Source: Actinomycetota bacterium
GTDB lineage: Bacteria > Actinomycetota > Actinomycetes > Nanopelagicales > Nanopelagicaceae
NCBI GenBank assembly: GCA_947490605.1
Contig: CANLHE010000018.1
Coordinates: 1-8,932 of the forward strand
Reading direction: 5' to 3'
Length of the DNA stretch: 8,932 bases
Shown here: piece after piece, positions 6,634 through 8,932 of the stretch
Position numbering within the stretch: the first letter of the stretch is position 1
Layout of the letters: every line of letters starts with the position of its first letter
Notes under the pieces: model-generated
Told to the model about the DNA's origin: nothing
The model's input: the letters and a program-made list of their open reading frames with translations, nothing else
Databases searched by the model: none
Translations under genes and position numbers: made by a program

Positions 6634-7646
6634 CTTTTACCGACCCCAAAACTTTGTGTGAATCGAACATCGCCCTCAACAATGTCATGCATATCTGTGA
6701 TGCCATGTTTAACCATGAGAGTTCGTTCAAGCCCCATACCAAATGCAAATCCAGAATATTTTTTAGTATCAACTCCGCAAGCAACTAAAACTTTCTCATT
6801 CACCATTCCACAGCCACCCCATTCAATCCAGCGACCATTGAAAAATACGTCAACTTCAGCTGATGGCTCGGTGAATGGAAAAAATGATGGTCGCAATCTT
6901 GTAGTAACTTCACTGCCGAAAATAGATTTAGCAAAGTAATCCAAAGTTCCCTTTAGATCAGCCATAGTTATATTCTCATCAATCACCAATCCCTCAACTT
7001 GGTGAAAAACAGGAGTATGAGTTGCATCAAGCTCATCTGCTCGATAAGTCTTGCCTGGGCAAATTACATAGATTGGCGGTTTTTGATCCAACATGGTTCT
7101 AATCTGCACCGGCGAAGTGTGGGTACGTAAAACTAACTTTGCATCTAGCGGTTCAACGAAAAATGTATCTTGCATAGTTCTGGCCGGGTGATCTGCCGGA
7201 ATGTTTAAAGCATCAAAGTTAAGCCACTCAGACTCTAACTCTGGTCCTTCAGCAACTTTATAACCAAGCCCAATGAATAGATCTGATATTTCATTTGTAA
7301 GAATAGTTAATGGATGAAGTCCGCCTTTTAAGGTACGCCGTCCGTTTAGAGTTACATCAACCTTTTCCGTGAGCAATACCTTGGAATCTCTAAGATTTGC
7401 TAATTCAATACTCTTTTTTTCAAAGGCTTGGTTAACCTCACCTCTTGCACTACCAACCAATTTTCCAAACTCTGCCCGCTGGGATGAATCAATTGTTGCT
7501 AACGCTTGATTAGCTTTGGCAAGGGCTGATTTATCGCCAACATGGTCAATCTTTATTTGCTTAAGATCTTCAAGGTCTGTTGCCGAAGAGATCGCCTTTA
7601 GAGCAAGAGCTAAGTCGCTCGCTATTTGTCCCTGTTGTAACGACAT
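6630..7646 (-). CDS. pheS: Phenylalanyl-tRNA synthetase alpha subunit
   Basis: This is the catalytic class II subunit that activates phenylalanine and joins it to tRNA-Phe together with PheT. The 338 residues match the bacterial alpha chain. Residues about 1-90 form the N-terminal coiled-coil tRNA-binding arm. The catalytic domain starts near HPLTILTNEI (111-120). Motif 2 is CPGKTYRADELDATHTPVFH (197-216), followed by HQVEGL. SFFPFTEPSAEVDV (254-267) and WIEWGGCGMVNEKVL (273-287) line the active site. Motif 3 is GFAFGMGLERTLMVKHGI (299-316), where Ala301 is the position known in E. coli PheS to set the size of the amino acid pocket. The ATG lies 12 bases after the methyltransferase stop with only a weak ribosome binding site, so reinitiation from the upstream gene is likely. 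No pheM-type leader peptide is visible before it. Confidence 0.98.
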   Translation of the reverse strand: MSLQQGQIASDLALALKAISSATDLEDLKQIKIDHVGDKSALAKANQALATIDSSQRAEFGKLVGSARGEVNQAFEKKSIELANLRDSKVLLTEKVDVTLNGRRTLKGGLHPLTILTNEISDLFIGLGYKVAEGPELESEWLNFDALNIPADHPARTMQDTFFVEPLDAKLVLRTHTSPVQIRTMLDQKPPIYVICPGKTYRADELDATHTPVFHQVEGLVIDENITMADLKGTLDYFAKSIFGSEVTTRLRPSFFPFTEPSAEVDVFFNGRWIEWGGCGMVNEKVLVACGVDTKKYSGFAFGMGLERTLMVKHGITDMHDIVEGDVRFTQSFGVGKR

Positions 7647-7658
7647 AATCTGCTTATT

Positions 7659-8474
7659 CTATAAGGAGAGCCCAACAGAATGTAGGACAATTGCCGCAGC
7701 ACTTGCCACATTTAATGACTCAGCAAAGCCCTTCATCGGGATTGCAACGGTATTTAGATCTGAGGTTAGGTCAGGTAATCCTCTGGCTTCATTTCCGAAT
7801 ATCCAAGCTGAAGGTTTGTCCTTAATTTTGCCAACAAAATCAGCATTAAATTGTTGCGAGCCATTTCCAGTTAATGCATAGAGTTCAAGATAGTTGCTAC
7901 GTGCTTGTTCAATAAATTCTTCAATTTTTACATCAGCTACTACTGGAATATGCCATAGTGAGCCAACTGTTGCTCTAACAGTTTTGGGATTAAAAATATC
8001 AACGCTCTCAGTAGATAAAACTACGGCATCAAACCCACATGCATCTGCAGTTCTAATAACTGTGCCGGCATTTCCGGGATCTTGAATTTGCCAAAAAAAT
8101 GCAATCCGCTTTGGCTTCATCTGCCATAAATCAGACATTTTTAATGACTTTGTTGAGCAAAGGGCGAGAATGCCTTGTGGTGATTCTGAATCAGCCATTG
8201 CATTCATCACTTGGTCGCTAACTTCAATTACTTCAAATTTAGAAAGTGCCTCAGCGCCGATATCTGCAGATAATCTTTTTAAACCATCTTCGGTTACATA
8301 AACCTTTTTAACTGCCAGACCCTCTGCCATCTTTGAAGAGAGTGCCTCGCGAACAACCTGAATTCCTTCTGCGACAAAAGTATTCTCTAGTTCACGATTT
8401 TTCTTACCCCTAGAACCAATAAGAGCCTTAACTCGCTCGATATGAGGCGAGTTAAGGCTCGTAATGTTTTCCAT
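7659..8474 (-). CDS. SpoU/TrmH-family RNA 2'-O-methyltransferase
   Basis: A SPOUT-class enzyme predicted to methylate a ribose 2'-OH in rRNA (or tRNA) using S-adenosylmethionine; the target nucleotide cannot be read from sequence. The 271 residues comprise an N-terminal L30e-like substrate-binding domain (about 1-105, with NTFVAEGIQVVREAL at 31-45) and a C-terminal knotted catalytic domain. The three SpoU motifs are intact: QDPGNAGTVIRTADACG (131-147, with Asn135 and Arg141), WIFGNEARGL (224-233, with Glu229), and VAIPMKGFAESLNVASAAA (243-261). Actinobacteria commonly carry such a gene, called tsnR in mycobacteria, between rplT and pheS; thiostrepton resistance is not implied. No Shine-Dalgarno is seen. 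The start codon lies in the arm of one inverted repeat, and codons 5-18 form another. The start is supported by the family-typical opening ITSLNSPHIERVKAL. Confidence 0.93.
   Translation of the reverse strand: MENITSLNSPHIERVKALIGSRGKKNRELENTFVAEGIQVVREALSSKMAEGLAVKKVYVTEDGLKRLSADIGAEALSKFEVIEVSDQVMNAMADSESPQGILALCSTKSLKMSDLWQMKPKRIAFFWQIQDPGNAGTVIRTADACGFDAVVLSTESVDIFNPKTVRATVGSLWHIPVVADVKIEEFIEQARSNYLELYALTGNGSQQFNADFVGKIKDKPSAWIFGNEARGLPDLTSDLNTVAIPMKGFAESLNVASAAAIVLHSVGLSL
8423..8460. repeat. Perfect 14-bp inverted repeat inside the methyltransferase 5' end
   Basis: The arms GAGCCTTAACTCGC (plus strand 8423-8436) and GCGAGTTAAGGCTC (8447-8460) are exact reverse complements around a 10-base loop. 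In the mRNA the stem begins 15 bases into the gene and spans codons 5-18. With 8 G/C pairs of 14 it should be a stable hairpin. It is followed on the minus strand by TTATTGGTTC, only mildly U-rich, so it is at best a weak intrinsic terminator. Confidence 0.85.
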
Positions 8475-8496
8475 CTCTAACTATCTAATTAGAGAT
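8473..8496. repeat. 8-bp inverted repeat covering the methyltransferase start codon
   Basis: Plus-strand arms ATCTCTAA (8473-8480) and TTAGAGAT (8489-8496) surround an 8-base loop. The repeat fills the 24-base gap between the rplT stop and the methyltransferase gene and includes the first two bases of its ATG. The stem has only two G/C pairs, so it would be weak alone. No U-tract follows on the minus strand, so I do not call it a terminator. Confidence 0.6.
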
Positions 8497-8498
8497 AA

Positions 8499-8861
8499 TT
8501 ATGCGGTTACAACATTTTTGCGAGCTATCTCAACTAATTGTGAGAAAGCCGCTGGATCATTTGTTGCAAGATCAGAAAGGACGCGGCGATCTACCTCTAC
8601 GCCAGCAGTCTTTAGACCTTGAATCAAACGGTTGTATGTCATGCCATTTGCTCGCGCTGCAGCATTGATACGTTGGATCCACAGACGACGGAAATCGCCC
8701 TTCTTATCCTTACGATCATTAAATGCATAAACGAGAGAGTGAGTTACCTGCTCTTTTGCCTTTGAAAAAAGACGTGAACGTTGCCCGCGGTAACCGGAAG
8801 CACGCTCTAAAGTTGTACGGCGCTTCTTCGCCGCATGAACACCACGTTTTACTCTAGCCAT
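8499..8861 (-). CDS. rplT: 50S ribosomal protein uL20 (L20)
   Basis: This early-assembling 23S rRNA-binding protein of the large ribosomal subunit also represses its own operon in several bacteria by binding the leader mRNA. The 120 residues fit the family (about 117-127). The basic N-terminal extension [19 protein letters not shown] and the globular C-terminal RNA-binding part are both present. Conserved stretches are [10 protein letters not shown] (23-32), [14 protein letters not shown] (57-70) and [12 protein letters not shown] (73-84). The ATG has a good ribosome binding site (GGGAG at 8868-8872, 6-base spacer) and lies 11 bases after the rpmI stop. It is followed by the methyltransferase gene after 24 bases that hold an inverted repeat. 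Any L20 leader control site would lie upstream of infC, outside the window. Confidence 0.98.
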   Translation of the reverse strand: MARVKRGVHAAKKRRTTLERASGYRGQRSRLFSKAKEQVTHSLVYAFNDRKDKKGDFRRLWIQRINAAARANGMTYNRLIQGLKTAGVEVDRRVLSDLATNDPAAFSQLVEIARKNVVTA

Positions 8862-8872
8862 TTATCTCTCCC

Positions 8873-8932
8873 TTACTTCAAACCGAGCATGCGCTTTGCT
8901 GCGAATGCGTTTGGTGCTTTAGCTGCAACATC
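8873..8932 (-). CDS. rpmI: 50S ribosomal protein bL35, last 19 codons
   Basis: Only the C-terminal end of the gene is in the window. The minus strand reads DVAAKAPNAFAAKRMLGLK and then TAA at 8875-8873. The basic AAKRMLGLK ending matches the C-terminus of actinobacterial L35 (typically ...KIKKLLG). Position right before rplT is the near-universal infC-rpmI-rplT order. The stop codon runs into the rplT ribosome binding site (TAAGGGAG). The fragment is too short for sequence proof alone; context carries the call. Confidence 0.88.
   Translation of the reverse strand, partial: DVAAKAPNAFAAKRMLGLK

Noticed and set aside
6530..6784. Minus-strand open frame of 84 codons overlapping the pheS-pheT junction
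   Set aside because: It is in a different frame from both genes and covers the conserved C-terminus of PheS and the N-terminus of PheT, which are intact in their own frames.
7647..7658. pheM-like leader peptide or T-box before pheS
   Set aside because: The gap is only 12 bases, with no phenylalanine-rich short frame, no T-box sequence and no terminator/antiterminator pair.
7516..7881. Plus-strand open frame of 121 codons across the pheS-methyltransferase junction
   Set aside because: Antisense to two well-supported genes, with no family features; a shadow frame. The same applies to the plus-strand frames at 35-319, 2300-2542, 6468-6788, 6658-6939 and 7894-8085.
8473..8496. Intrinsic terminator between rplT and the methyltransferase gene
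   Set aside because: The stem has two G/C pairs and is followed on the minus strand by GGAAAACATT rather than a U-tract, so termination is not supported.

Overview
The window is a densely packed, single-direction stretch of bacterial chromosome. Every gene I can support is on the minus strand, so transcription runs from high to low coordinates. The order in that direction is rpmI (3' end only), rplT, a SpoU/TrmH-type rRNA methyltransferase, pheS, pheT, argC, argB, argR, argH and tyrS (5' part only). Most junctions overlap by 1-4 bases or are separated by 2-24 bases. The only gap with recognisable regulatory content is the 55 bases between pheT and argC.

The order rpmI-rplT-SpoU methylase-pheST followed by an arg cluster ending in argR and argH is the arrangement known from Actinobacteria. 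ArgH carries the RAGRSRND form of its substrate-binding loop, which is also the form in mycobacterial ArgH. Base composition is low for that phylum: a few lines counted by eye give about 38-45 % G+C. With the overlapping genes, this suggests a streamlined aquatic actinobacterium such as the freshwater acI/Nanopelagicales group. That placement is inference from order, motifs and composition, not from a database match.

Region 1 (about 4174-8932) is translation: ribosomal proteins bL35 and uL20, an RNA 2'-O-methyltransferase, and both subunits of phenylalanyl-tRNA synthetase. Two inverted repeats lie at the start of the methyltransferase gene. One covers the start codon and the other, a perfect 14-bp stem, covers codons 5-18. 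They occupy the place where E. coli has its pheM attenuator, between rplT and pheS.

Region 2 (about 423-4175) is arginine biosynthesis: reductase ArgC, kinase ArgB, repressor ArgR and lyase ArgH. A pair of ARG-box-like operators with 20-bp periodicity lies upstream of argC and overlaps a probable promoter whose start point falls on or next to the argC ATG. ArgR is therefore probably autoregulated and controls the arg genes. The cluster lacks argJ, argD, argF and argG, which are usually present in the actinobacterial argCJBDFRGH cluster. ArgB also lacks the N-terminal helix of arginine-inhibited kinases.

Region 3 (1-420) is the start of tyrS, 2 bases after argH and without its own visible ribosome binding site or promoter. 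I found no tRNA, rRNA, CRISPR array, transposon or prophage sequence. Long plus-strand reading frames are antisense shadows of the genes above.
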